Positions 17,483 through 26,425 of a stretch of DNA of 64,000 nucleotides are shown here, piece by piece. The notes beneath the pieces were generated by a model. It made no database searches, was not told the DNA's origin, and saw nothing but the letters and a program-made list of their open reading frames with translations. The DNA is from Chryseobacterium potabilaquae (GTDB lineage: Bacteria; Bacteroidota; Bacteroidia; Flavobacteriales; Weeksellaceae). Numbering within the stretch: the stretch's first letter is position 1; each line of letters opens with the position of its first letter. The translations under genes and the position numbers were made by a program. The stretch covers positions 1 through 64,000 of the forward strand of contig NZ_CACVBR010000016.1 of the NCBI RefSeq assembly GCF_902728265.1, given 5' to 3'.

Positions 17483-17559
17483 ACTTTAATTTTTTTAGAT
17501 CAGCGCGATGAATTATTTCTACCTATGTTTTATACGCTACAGAGAATGAATAAAAAATG

Positions 17560-17567
17560 TAAATTTG
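17560..17567 (+). promoter_or_regulatory. -7 element with near-leaderless start
   Basis: TAAATTTG at 17560-17567 lies only 4 nt before the ATG of the DUF1905/YdeI gene. Transcription would begin at or within the start codon, giving a leaderless message. No clear -33 TTG is seen at 19-21 bp. Confidence 0.45.
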
Positions 17568-17571
17568 TGTT

Positions 17572-18066
17572 ATGACGAACAGCCATTTTACTGCAAAGCT
17601 GGATATTATTGGAATTAATCCTTTTATTTTTATCCCTGAAGACATTTTATCTCGCATTTTTGAGACAGCAGGAAAAAATAAAAGTCCCATTCCCGTAAAA
17701 GGAACAGTAAATGGTAATGATTTCAGGCAAAACTTGATGAAATATGTTGGAGAATGGAGGTTATATATTAATTTGACTATGCTAAAAGATTCTCCTAAAA
17801 GAATAGGTGAGATATTAGAAGTGTCTATAGAATATGATTCTTCTGGGAGAATAATTTGTATTCATCCCGATTTGGAGGTGGCGATTAAAGCTAGTTCTTT
17901 AGCGTTAAGTAATTTTGAAAAGCTAACACCTTCTAGGCAATTGGAATTAATCCGTTATATAAATAATCTAAAAACGCAGGAAAGCATTCAACGAAATATT
18001 GAAAAAATCATTCGATACTTATGTGGTGAAGCCGCCTTTTTTGGTAAGAATATAAAAAAAGAATAA
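17572..18066 (+). CDS. DUF1905 / YdeI-OmdA family protein
   Basis: This 164-residue protein has an N-terminal DUF1905 domain (HFTAKLDIIGINPFIFIPEDI through the IGEILEVSIEYD region, about residues 4-100). The C-terminal YdeI/OmdA 'bacteriocin-protection' helical module follows (LALSNFEKLTPSRQLELIRYI...ETQESIQRNIEKII region, about 105-150). Proteins of this group are small and cytoplasmic with poorly known function; some homologs are linked to bacteriocin or peptide tolerance. The domain begins almost at residue 1, so the start is firm even though a -7 element sits 4 nt upstream. It is followed 63 bp later by pepE. Confidence 0.8.
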   Translation: MTNSHFTAKLDIIGINPFIFIPEDILSRIFETAGKNKSPIPVKGTVNGNDFRQNLMKYVGEWRLYINLTMLKDSPKRIGEILEVSIEYDSSGRIICIHPDLEVAIKASSLALSNFEKLTPSRQLELIRYINNLKTQESIQRNIEKIIRYLCGEAAFFGKNIKKE

Positions 18067-18129
18067 AAACCAGAAAATAAAATTTATAAATCAATAGTTA
18101 ATACATAAACGCATAATTTATACTTAAAA

Positions 18130-18822
18130 ATGAATATTATATTAGCCTCAACATCTACACTTTTCGGTGGAGAATATCTAGAATATTTAAAAGAAGAGTT
18201 GATCCAATTATATAAAGGAATTGATGAAATTATTTTTATTCCATTTGCTAGACCGGGAGGAATTTCTTATGATGATTATACAGCTATCGCCAATTCTTTT
18301 TTTAAAACAATCAATATCAAAGTAAAAGGTCTACATGAATTTGAAAATAAAAAAGAGGCTATTGATAATGCAAAAGCATACTTTACAGGCGGAGGAAATA
18401 CCTTTTTATTGGTTAAGACTTTACATGATGAAGAGCTGATGTATGTTTTAAAACATAATATTGAAAGTGGTAAACCTTATCTTGGATGTAGTGCAGGAAG
18501 TAATATTGGAGGGAGAAATATGAAAACTACAAACGATATGCCGATTGTATATCCATCTAGTTTTGATTGTATGGAGCTTGTTCCTTTTAATATTAACCCA
18601 CATTATCTGGACCAAAATCCTAATTTAAAGCATAATGGTGAAACAAGAGAAACTCGGATTAAAGAGTTTTTAACCCAAAATGATATAAAAGTGGTAGGAC
18701 TTCGAGAAGGAAATTGGATTAGAAGAGTAGGAAATAGAATTACGGTGGAAGGAAGTGAATGGACAAGAATTTTTGAACCAGGAAATGAGCCTTACGAGAT
18801 CAATGAGGGAAGTGAATTGTAA
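18130..18822 (+). CDS. pepE: Peptidase E (alpha-aspartyl dipeptidase, S51)
   Basis: This 230-residue protein matches the family length. It has TGGGNTFLLVKTL and the nucleophile elbow GCSAGSN (serine at about residue 121), followed by the histidine region NPHYLDQNP. Peptidase E removes N-terminal aspartate from Asp-X dipeptides in the cytoplasm. A secondary role in Asp-rich peptide turnover could link it loosely to the isoaspartyl peptidase and cyanophycinase at 48-50 kb, which share the Ser-His-Glu class I amidotransferase fold, but that is only inference. It lies after the DUF1905 gene on the same strand, and a long inverted repeat follows it. Confidence 0.88.
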   Translation: MNIILASTSTLFGGEYLEYLKEELIQLYKGIDEIIFIPFARPGGISYDDYTAIANSFFKTINIKVKGLHEFENKKEAIDNAKAYFTGGGNTFLLVKTLHDEELMYVLKHNIESGKPYLGCSAGSNIGGRNMKTTNDMPIVYPSSFDCMELVPFNINPHYLDQNPNLKHNGETRETRIKEFLTQNDIKVVGLREGNWIRRVGNRITVEGSEWTRIFEPGNEPYEINEGSEL

Positions 18823-18868
18823 TTCTTAAAGTTATTTGATACAAAAGTATTCTCAATGTGCCAATATC

Positions 18869-18968
18869 GAGGCTGTCTCAAAAGGTCCCCCTCTCTCGGA
18901 CTCCTCTCTGACAACTTTTGTCATTTAAGGAATTCTCAAAGCGTTAGTTTACCTTTTGAGACAGCCTC
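18869..18968 (+). repeat. 100-bp element with 17-bp perfect terminal inverted repeats
   Basis: GAGGCTGTCTCAAAAGG (18869-18885) is perfectly complementary to 18952-18968, with 66 bp between, and TTTTGTATT follows. The 66-bp interior is not self-complementary over its length and has no gene. The layout resembles a miniature inverted-repeat element, but no target-site duplication is visible. It may also act as the terminator of pepE. Confidence 0.5.
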
Positions 18969-19088
18969 TTTTGTATTGATTGTAGGGAAACACTTCATAA
19001 GTTTATAGCATCATTTGAAGAAAAATAATGATGGAAATTATTAGTTGTTTAGATAGAATGTAATGGTTATTAAAAACAGAATATTATA

Positions 19089-20462
19089 ATGAATAAAATA
19101 GGAGCAACTCTTTTATTTTCGGCACATATCCTTGTGGCTCAAAATACGGTATCAAAACTGGATAAGGGGGTAAAAGATTTAATGGATTCTTCAGGAGCAA
19201 TGGCTTCTAATTTATCGTTTTATGTTTCTGATGAAAAGGGAAGTTTAATTTATGAATATCAAGGAAATAAAGGACTGTCTACTGCCTCTACACAGAAAAT
19301 TTTTACTGCAGCGGCAGCTTTAGAGATATTGGGTAAGAATTATACTTATAAAACGACTTCTAGCTATTCTGGAAATATAAAGGGAGGAACACTGAACGGA
19401 AACCTATTTGTGAGTTCTACCGGTGATCCTACACTGGGAAGCGGAAGATACGACTCTTATAAACCGGAAAACTTTAAAAAGAAATTTATAGAAGCGATTA
19501 AAAACACCGGAATTATAAAGATCTCGGGGAATCTCATTATAGATGATTCTTATTTTGACCATCAGACGATTCCCGGAGGTTGGCCTTGGGACGATCTTGG
19601 TAATTATTATGGAGCTGGAGTTTGGGGAATTAATTGGAGAGAAAATCAATTTGATGTGAATGTAAACGGAACTACGTTTAAAGGGTTTTCTTACCCTTTA
19701 GAAGGAGTAAAATGGCTTAATGACTTGAAAACAGGAGGAAACTCTGATCAAAGCCTTATTTTTACAGCCCCACACTCTGGAACGGCGTTGATTAATGGGA
19801 TGTTACCTGCAGGAAAAACAACAACCGTTTCAGGGGCAACACCTAACCCTCCGTTACAATTAGGAGTGGAGATAAGGCAATGGTTGAAAGAATCGGGAAT
19901 TGATTTTGAAGGAAAAGTTATCACTAGCTCACAAATTGAAATTGACGGAAATCAGCCTTTGATAGCTCCCAAAGATAATGTGATTTTTACATACTATTCA
20001 CCAACCTTGGATAAAATGGTATATTGGTTTTTAAAAAAGAGTGTGAATTTATATGGAGAAGTATTCATTAAGACAATAGGAAAAGAGAAAAAAGGAGAAT
20101 CTAGTTTCAGAAGTGGAGTAGAGTACCTTAAGGATTTTTGGAAATCTAAAGGGATTCAAGAAAGTATGATCAACTTTGCAGATGGAAGTGGACTTTCGCC
20201 TCAAAATTATGTCTCTGCAAAAGCTGAAGTTCAGGCACTTCTATACGCAAAAAAACAACCCTGGTTTGATGTTTATTATGAAGGTTTTCCCATACAGGAC
20301 AATGGGATGAAAATGAAAAGCGGGACCATGAAAGATACTAAATCTTTTGCAGGATATCATACATCCAAAGACGGAGAGAAATATGTTTTTTCAATCATTA
20401 TTAATAATTATCAAGGAAGTGGGAGTATGGAATTGCAGAAAATTTTAAATATCTTAAAATAA
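19089..20462 (+). CDS. dacB: D-alanyl-D-alanine carboxypeptidase/endopeptidase (PBP4, S13)
   Basis: This 457-residue exported protein of peptidase family S13 has a short signal sequence (MNKIGATLLFSAHILVAQ). The three penicillin-binding motifs are STQK (serine near residue 62), SVN (in KKSVNLYGE, about 320) and KSGT (in MKMKSGTMKD, about 412). It cleaves the terminal D-Ala or peptide cross-links of peptidoglycan in the periplasm. The inserted domain between the first two motifs is typical of PBP4. The sensor kinase gene follows after 6 bp, so the two are probably co-transcribed. Confidence 0.9.
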   Translation: MNKIGATLLFSAHILVAQNTVSKLDKGVKDLMDSSGAMASNLSFYVSDEKGSLIYEYQGNKGLSTASTQKIFTAAAALEILGKNYTYKTTSSYSGNIKGGTLNGNLFVSSTGDPTLGSGRYDSYKPENFKKKFIEAIKNTGIIKISGNLIIDDSYFDHQTIPGGWPWDDLGNYYGAGVWGINWRENQFDVNVNGTTFKGFSYPLEGVKWLNDLKTGGNSDQSLIFTAPHSGTALINGMLPAGKTTTVSGATPNPPLQLGVEIRQWLKESGIDFEGKVITSSQIEIDGNQPLIAPKDNVIFTYYSPTLDKMVYWFLKKSVNLYGEVFIKTIGKEKKGESSFRSGVEYLKDFWKSKGIQESMINFADGSGLSPQNYVSAKAEVQALLYAKKQPWFDVYYEGFPIQDNGMKMKSGTMKDTKSFAGYHTSKDGEKYVFSIIINNYQGSGSMELQKILNILK

Positions 20463-20468
20463 ATTACT

Positions 20469-21647
20469 TTGAGAAAGTCAATAATTTCCAGGCTTAATAA
20501 TTGGATTATCTTTGTTGTAATGACGGCTGTCGTAGCCATTATTGTAATTGCTTCTACATCGTTGATTAATTATTTAAGAAAAGAAGAAATTAAAAGGATT
20601 AATCTTCTTTCCAAAGCGATTAGAATTCAGCAAGAAGTAAAAGCACCGGATACAGACGTGTTAGATTTATTGCCTGAGATTCTCAATATTAATAATAATA
20701 TACCCTTTATTGTCACAGATAAAAATAAACAACCTATATTGGATTTAGGCTTTAATAGAAATATTCCTGAGGTGACCCTGAAAGATCCTCGAAAGCTGAG
20801 TGATTTAATGAAAGAGATGGAGAAAAATTATACACCTATTGAGATCAAAGTTCCGGATGGGAATAATCAATTTGTGTATTATGACAATTCACATCTATTA
20901 AATAATTTGCGCTATTCTCCTTATATTCTAGGACTTTTTATCCTTCTGTATTTTGGTTTTTCTTTTTGGTTTTTTAAAACACTCAAAAAAACAGATGAAG
21001 GATATCTTTGGGTAGGACTAGCAAAAGAGACCGCACATCAGATAGGAACACCATTGTCTTCAATGATTGGATGGATGGAAATAATGAAACTCGAAAATCC
21101 AGATTCTGAAGGCGTGCATGAAATCGAGAAAGATATTGAAAGATTAAAAACTATTTCAGAAAGGTTCTCAAAAATTGGTTCTGTTCCGGAATTAAATGAT
21201 ATGGATTTTAATGAAACAGTTCGGGAAAACTATAATTATTTAAAATCAAGAATTTCAAATAAAATTAATTTCAATCTTTATCTTCCGAGTCGTGATATTT
21301 TGGTTCCCCATAACAAAATTCTGATGAGTTGGGTGATTGAAAACTTGGTAAAAAATGCAGTAGACGCGATGAAAGGAGAAGGAAAATTAAAATTGTCCGT
21401 TTATGAAAGAAATAAAAATATTTTGATTGAAGTAAAAGACAATGGAAGTGGAATGACAAAACAACAAGCAAGAAGTGCTTTTAAACCAGGTTATTCGACT
21501 AAAAAACGAGGTTGGGGATTAGGGTTGTCATTAGCAAAAAGAGTTATAAAAGAATATCATAATGGAGATATTAAAATTGCCCAAACGGACGTGGGAAAAG
21601 GCACTATTTTCAGAATATCATTTAAGAAAACAAGTGAAATAGAGTAG
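20469..21647 (+). CDS. Sensor histidine kinase
   Basis: This 392-residue membrane kinase starts at a TTG codon 6 bp after dacB; no ATG fits before the first membrane segment. Two transmembrane helices (about residues 12-35 and 151-170) enclose an extracytoplasmic sensor of about 115 residues. The H-box is KETAHQIGTPLSS with phosphorylated His near 190. It continues with the N-box NLVKNAVDAM, the G1 motif DNGSGM and the G2 motif GWGLGLSLAKRV. The response regulator is not adjacent, so its target is unknown. Linkage to dacB suggests a cell-wall signal, which is inference. Confidence 0.87.
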   Translation: MRKSIISRLNNWIIFVVMTAVVAIIVIASTSLINYLRKEEIKRINLLSKAIRIQQEVKAPDTDVLDLLPEILNINNNIPFIVTDKNKQPILDLGFNRNIPEVTLKDPRKLSDLMKEMEKNYTPIEIKVPDGNNQFVYYDNSHLLNNLRYSPYILGLFILLYFGFSFWFFKTLKKTDEGYLWVGLAKETAHQIGTPLSSMIGWMEIMKLENPDSEGVHEIEKDIERLKTISERFSKIGSVPELNDMDFNETVRENYNYLKSRISNKINFNLYLPSRDILVPHNKILMSWVIENLVKNAVDAMKGEGKLKLSVYERNKNILIEVKDNGSGMTKQQARSAFKPGYSTKKRGWGLGLSLAKRVIKEYHNGDIKIAQTDVGKGTIFRISFKKTSEIE

Positions 21648-21668
21648 AAATCATAATCTTATAAAAGA

Positions 21669-21699
21669 AAAAAGCGAGGAAAATTTTTCCTCGCTTTTT
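21669..21699. terminator. Bidirectional terminator between kinase and M61 genes
   Basis: An almost perfect A/T-ended hairpin (AAAAAGCGAGGAAAA with its complement) lies between two convergent genes and has a T run on either strand. Confidence 0.8.
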
Positions 21700-21700
21700 A

Positions 21701-23557
21701 TTATTTCTTTCCTGTTAACCATTGATCCTGTAGCTTTTTTTCTTCCGGACTAGGGTTGCTTTTATATCGAAGGGTTTCCATCGTAAGCTTTTCTAATACA
21801 GCCTGACCTTTAAGATCAATTTTTTCTGTTGTACCACCATTATTTCTTAGAACAGTAAGGGTGACGTTTTGTCCTTCTTTGATTGTTTTTGCATAACCAA
21901 TAAATTCTTGTACATTTTGAATATTGATTGTTTTACCGTCTAGAGCCACTACTTCATCTGTAATTTTGAATCCAATCTTTTTAGAGAATGTGGATAGAGC
22001 AGAGCCTTCATCAAAAATAAAAGTATTATTTTTCTCATTATAACCGGTTTGGTTAGGATCTTTGATGAACCAAAATATAGGAGCAGTCTCTTGTTTGTCA
22101 ATTTCTACACCTACCATATTTAAATATTGCTCATAAGGGGTAGGTTGATCTCCGGCAATGTATTTATTGTAAAAATCTTTTACTTGAGGATAACCGGTGA
22201 TAGATACTAATTCATCAACTAGTTTATCATCTTTAAAAGGTTTATTTTCTCCAAATCGTTGTGCGAGTTTTCTAATCATATCACGATATCCCATTTCTCC
22301 ATTGGACAATTTTCTTAGTTCAATATCCAGGCACATTGTCAAAAGTGCTCCTTTTTCATACACATTTCTATATTGATCTTTATAAGGTTCTTGGAGTACA
22401 TTTTTACTCATTATCGTGAAAGGCATGGTATCATCATAATTTTTTGAATTGGCAATTTTTTCACCCATCCTTTGGAGAAATTCATCCTTATTAATAAGAC
22501 CTTCTTGTATTTGAAATAAATTGGCAAAATATTCTGTTCCCCCTTCATACATCCATAGATGTTGAGACATTTTAGGATCTGCATAATCGAAATAATGGAT
22601 CTCCTCAGAATGGGTTTTTAAAGGATTTACGGTATGGAAAAATTCGTGAGAAACAACATCAGTAATCGTTTTATCAATAGCGTCCTTTGGCATTATTTCA
22701 GGGAGAACAACGCTTGTGGATTCATGGTGCTCTAATGCTCCGAAACCTTTCACATGAGGGCCATCACCCCCTGATAAATAAAGGAGAATAGCATATTTTT
22801 TATTGGTATTCATATCACCCAAAAATTTCTTTTGGGCAACCACCATTTTTTCCAGATTATCTTTAAAGTCAGAAGCTTTGTATTTACCTGTTGGTGAATA
22901 TACACCGAGAACGAGGTCCATTCCTCCCGCATTAAAACTAATATAATCAGGTTTATTATACATCAAAGGAGAATCGGTAACTTTGGCATAATTTGCCAAC
23001 GTATAAGTATCGGTGGAATCGGATTTGTCTTGATCAACTAAAGCTGTCGTTCCATAAAAATCTGTCGGTTTTTGGATGATCAGTTGATAAGGAACATCTT
23101 GCATATTATCAATATAACCAATAAATCCATGAGTATTAATCATATAAACTTTCCCTTGTTCAATATCTGTTCCCGAGGGAGAGAATACTGCTTTATGTTT
23201 TGAAGTATCCATTTCTTCATCAAAGCTATCATTAACAAGGTAAGTTACTTTAGCTAAATTCTGCGCATTTTTAAGGGAATATGTATTATCACTAACTTTT
23301 GTATAGGTTAGCTCTTTTCCTTTATTATCAAAAAATGTGATCCCCTCAACGAACCTGCCATAATCATCTACAGAATAGGTTCCGGGAACTGTTTTAGGGA
23401 ACTGAAATTTTACATCCTTGGACTTCATTTTCGGAAACTCCATAGTAACTGCTACTTTATCATCCTTCACGTTGACCAAGTCAATAGTGGTTTTTATAGA
23501 TTGAGCATTCACCGCAAAAGCAGCTAAAAGCCCTAAACTAAATGCTAATTTTTTCAT
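21701..23557 (-). CDS. M61 family metallopeptidase with PDZ domain
   Basis: This 618-residue secreted protein has a signal peptide (MKKLAFSLGLLAAFAVNAQ). A beta-rich N-terminal domain precedes the zinc-peptidase core SHEFFHTVNP (HExxH at about residues 304-308), with the downstream glutamate in YEGGTEYFA. The C-terminal PDZ-like domain contains GSALSTFSKKIGFKITDEVVALDG. M61 enzymes are glycyl aminopeptidases or related periplasmic peptidases; exact specificity cannot be read here. It lies downstream of the M1 gene on the same strand but a hairpin between them suggests separate transcripts. Confidence 0.9.
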   Translation of the reverse strand: MKKLAFSLGLLAAFAVNAQSIKTTIDLVNVKDDKVAVTMEFPKMKSKDVKFQFPKTVPGTYSVDDYGRFVEGITFFDNKGKELTYTKVSDNTYSLKNAQNLAKVTYLVNDSFDEEMDTSKHKAVFSPSGTDIEQGKVYMINTHGFIGYIDNMQDVPYQLIIQKPTDFYGTTALVDQDKSDSTDTYTLANYAKVTDSPLMYNKPDYISFNAGGMDLVLGVYSPTGKYKASDFKDNLEKMVVAQKKFLGDMNTNKKYAILLYLSGGDGPHVKGFGALEHHESTSVVLPEIMPKDAIDKTITDVVSHEFFHTVNPLKTHSEEIHYFDYADPKMSQHLWMYEGGTEYFANLFQIQEGLINKDEFLQRMGEKIANSKNYDDTMPFTIMSKNVLQEPYKDQYRNVYEKGALLTMCLDIELRKLSNGEMGYRDMIRKLAQRFGENKPFKDDKLVDELVSITGYPQVKDFYNKYIAGDQPTPYEQYLNMVGVEIDKQETAPIFWFIKDPNQTGYNEKNNTFIFDEGSALSTFSKKIGFKITDEVVALDGKTINIQNVQEFIGYAKTIKEGQNVTLTVLRNNGGTTEKIDLKGQAVLEKLTMETLRYKSNPSPEEKKLQDQWLTGKK

Positions 23558-23643
23558 TTAAATTTAATTTATAATTAAATAGTTGTTATAAAAATCAATT
23601 TGTTACGTATATGAATATTAATTTTTTCTTAAAATATAAAAAA

Positions 23644-23680
23644 ATAAGGACAAAATACAGAATACTGTTTTTGTCCTTAT
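23644..23680 (-). terminator. Terminator of the M1 peptidase gene
   Basis: A 12-bp outer stem (ATAAGGACAAAA, 23644-23655, with 23669-23680) sits 9 bp past the minus-strand stop codon; the minus-strand exit is T-rich. Confidence 0.7.
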
Positions 23681-23688
23681 GATCTTTG

Positions 23689-25317
23689 TTATACTTTTTT
23701 ATAATTGATATAATAATTTTTATCAAACTCTACTGGAGAAGTTTCTTTTAATTGAATGGTCTGCCATTGCTCGTTGGGTATAATGGTTTGTTTACTGCCT
23801 ATTCTAATGGGTAAATTGAAATTTTTAACCACATTGACATAACGGAATTTCAAATTATTACCATTTTGAGAATATTCTAATGTGGGAATTTGTATAGTTC
23901 TTAAATATTGATTGAAAATACTCGAAAAATCTATCCCAGATTGGGATGAAATATAATTTTCAATTTGCTCTGTGGTGACTGTCTGGTGATAAAAATCCTT
24001 ATTCAATCCTCTTAAGATCTTTCTGAATTTATCATCATCATTGATAACCTGACGAATGGTATGCAGCATATTAGCTCCCTTGGGATACATATCTCCACTT
24101 CCTTCATTTCTTACTCCATATTTTCCGATAATAGGGACGTCATTTTCTATTTTATTTCTGATCCCTATAGCATATATATCAGCAGATTTTTTATCCATAT
24201 ACTTTTCTGTAAAGAGAACTTCTGAATACATAGTAAAAGATTCATGAATCCACATATCAGCTTGATCTTTTGCTGTAATATTATTGGCAAACCACTCATG
24301 TCCGCTTTCATGGATAATAATATAGTCCCATTGTAAGCCCACGCCCGTACCAGATAAATCCATTCCGCGATATCCATTTTGATATCCATTTCCATAAGCT
24401 ATATTACTCTGATGTTCCATTCCCAAATAAGGAGAATCAACAAGCTTATAAGAATCTTCATAGAAAGGATAGGGGCCGAACCAATATTCAAATGCAGAGA
24501 GCATGGGTTTAACCTGTTCGAATTGCTTTTTTGCCTTTTCCAGATTATAATCTAATACCCAATAATCAAGATCTAATTTCCCTTTTTCACCATTGTATAT
24601 ATCTTTAAAATTTACATATTTACCAATATTAGGGATAATGGAATAGGGATTGATGGTATTTTTTACTTGCCAAGTATAAATCGCTTTATCTTTTTCTATT
24701 TTTTTATCAATCAATCTTCCATTTCCTACTCCTACCAAATCCTTTTGGGTGATAATTTTCATTACAATTCCATCCTCAGGTTCATCACTCCAAATATCTT
24801 TGGTAGGAAGCCAGATCGATGCGCCAATTCCTTCATCTGCAACACTCATCCATGGGTTTCCATTTTTATCTTTTGTAAAAATCCATCCTCCATCCCAAGG
24901 GGCATTTTTTGCTATTGTTGGATTCCCTGAATACGTAACAACAATAGTATATTTTTCTCCTTTTTTAAATTTCTTTTTAGTGTTGATCAAAATAAAATCT
25001 CCCTCTTGCTTATATTCACTAATAGCAAAACTAGCTTCTACTTTATCTGCTTTCATTGGTTGTTGCAGATCAATCTGAAAAATAGGATTGTCTATATCTT
25101 TGACGATTTCAAAACTAATGGTATTATTTCCTTTAATACTTTTATGGTCAAAATCAGGTTCAATGGAAAGGTCATATTTCTTGACGTTCCAAAAATTTCT
25201 AAATTCTGTATTAGACCCTTTTAAAGTATCTTGTTTTGTATACACCTTATCTTTTTCAAAGAATTGACCAAAGGCAATACCTGAAGTGAAAAACAATATA
25301 TAGGAAATCTTTTTCAT
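23689..25317 (-). CDS. M1 family metallopeptidase (aminopeptidase)
   Basis: This 542-residue secreted gluzincin has a signal peptide (MKKISYILFFTSGIAFG). It has the substrate-binding motif LGMEHQS (about 298-304, replacing GAMEN) and the zinc site HESGH (about 336-340) with the second glutamate in WIHESFTMYSE. At this length it has the N-terminal beta domain, catalytic domain and a short C-terminal part, and lacks the large helical C-terminal domain of long M1 enzymes; that is usual for this Bacteroidota subgroup. It probably trims peptides in the periplasm, as the neighbouring M61 enzyme may do. Confidence 0.9.
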   Translation of the reverse strand: MKKISYILFFTSGIAFGQFFEKDKVYTKQDTLKGSNTEFRNFWNVKKYDLSIEPDFDHKSIKGNNTISFEIVKDIDNPIFQIDLQQPMKADKVEASFAISEYKQEGDFILINTKKKFKKGEKYTIVVTYSGNPTIAKNAPWDGGWIFTKDKNGNPWMSVADEGIGASIWLPTKDIWSDEPEDGIVMKIITQKDLVGVGNGRLIDKKIEKDKAIYTWQVKNTINPYSIIPNIGKYVNFKDIYNGEKGKLDLDYWVLDYNLEKAKKQFEQVKPMLSAFEYWFGPYPFYEDSYKLVDSPYLGMEHQSNIAYGNGYQNGYRGMDLSGTGVGLQWDYIIIHESGHEWFANNITAKDQADMWIHESFTMYSEVLFTEKYMDKKSADIYAIGIRNKIENDVPIIGKYGVRNEGSGDMYPKGANMLHTIRQVINDDDKFRKILRGLNKDFYHQTVTTEQIENYISSQSGIDFSSIFNQYLRTIQIPTLEYSQNGNNLKFRYVNVVKNFNLPIRIGSKQTIIPNEQWQTIQLKETSPVEFDKNYYINYKKV

Positions 25318-25445
25318 TTGAAAATTAATTAATCTATCAAAAATAGAAAATTAATATCAAGACAATATAATTTATTTTTAAAATCGTAAAGAAAGAAAAA
25401 ATAATGAAAAATGATTGAGAATGAAATAGTTTACTGGCAGAAAAA

Positions 25446-25469
25446 TTCCGCTGAATTTAATCAGCGGAA
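25446..25469 (-). terminator. Terminator of tatC
   Basis: TTCCGCTGA (25446-25454) pairs with TCAGCGGAA (25461-25469). Read on the minus strand it is followed by TTTTT, about 35 bp past the tatC stop codon. Confidence 0.75.
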
Positions 25470-25502
25470 GTGTATTGTATAGTCAATTTTTTCTTAAAGG
25501 AA

Positions 25503-26330
25503 TTATTTTTGTACAGCAGGAAGGTTTCCGTTTGCTTTTTGTACCTTTTTATAAGTATAAGAACACATAACAATGCTGAATTCATAAAGAATAACCAATG
25601 GAAATGCCGCCATTAACATACTTAATACGTCTGCTGGTGTTATGATGGCTGCAATCACCATAATTAGAACAATGGCGTGACGACGATATGTTTTCATGAA
25701 CATTGGTGTTAAAATTCCAATACTTGTTAAAAAATAAATGAGAATGGGAAAAAGAAAAATGACTCCCATACCTAAAACTACTTGCAAAAATAAAGTAGTA
25801 TAGTCACTTAAGTCATACAGAGGAACAATAATATCTGAAATTTTAAATATAACTCCGAAATTAACGGCAAAGGGAAGAATTAAAAAATATCCGCATAAAA
25901 CCCCTGTCATAAAAAGAATCCATACTGAGTTGATAATGAATATGGAATTTTTTCTTTCTTTAGGATGTAAAGCTGGACCAATGAATCTCCACAGTTCCCA
26001 GACAATATAGGGAAAAGCAGCAACCATTCCTCCAAATATAGAAACTGCCATCATTACATTGAATTGTTGATAAAGCCTCTGTACACGAACTGGAAAGTCT
26101 TTGGGTAAATGAATGCTATCCTCACCTAAAATCATCCGAGAAAAATGATTAACAAGTTTAAAAGTAGGAAAATCATTCCTTGTGGGACCAAAAAAAATAT
26201 GATCCATGATCCAATTGATATTAAAGCCCACTATAAAAGCTGCAATTACAATTGCAATAATTGAACGAATAAGATGACCTCTTAATTCTCCAATATGTCC
26301 TAAAAAAGACATTTCTTTACCATCACTCAC
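25503..26330 (-). CDS. tatC: Twin-arginine translocase subunit TatC
   Basis: This 275-residue polytopic inner-membrane protein opens with the conserved FLGHIGELRGHLIRS motif before the first helix and has six membrane spans, as TatC does. The periplasmic loop between the first two spans is longer than in E. coli (LVNHFSRMILGEDSIHLP region), typical of Bacteroidota. With TatA it exports folded proteins carrying twin-arginine signals; no tatA is in the window. It follows the sugar-phosphate isomerase gene after 95 bp on the same strand. Confidence 0.92.
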   Translation of the reverse strand: MSDGKEMSFLGHIGELRGHLIRSIIAIVIAAFIVGFNINWIMDHIFFGPTRNDFPTFKLVNHFSRMILGEDSIHLPKDFPVRVQRLYQQFNVMMAVSIFGGMVAAFPYIVWELWRFIGPALHPKERKNSIFIINSVWILFMTGVLCGYFLILPFAVNFGVIFKISDIIVPLYDLSDYTTLFLQVVLGMGVIFLFPILIYFLTSIGILTPMFMKTYRRHAIVLIMVIAAIITPADVLSMLMAAFPLVILYEFSIVMCSYTYKKVQKANGNLPAVQK

Positions 26331-26425
26331 GGAATAAAATTTTAAGATTTCAAATTTATGAAATATTTAAAGAAGTTTAAATGTAGGTTTTTAATATAGC
26401 CTATGTCAATTGTAATAATTGAACT

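Noticed and set aside
24749..25078. 109-codon plus-strand frame inside the M1 peptidase gene
   Set aside because: It is antisense to an intact peptidase gene with catalytic motifs, with no own promoter or family.
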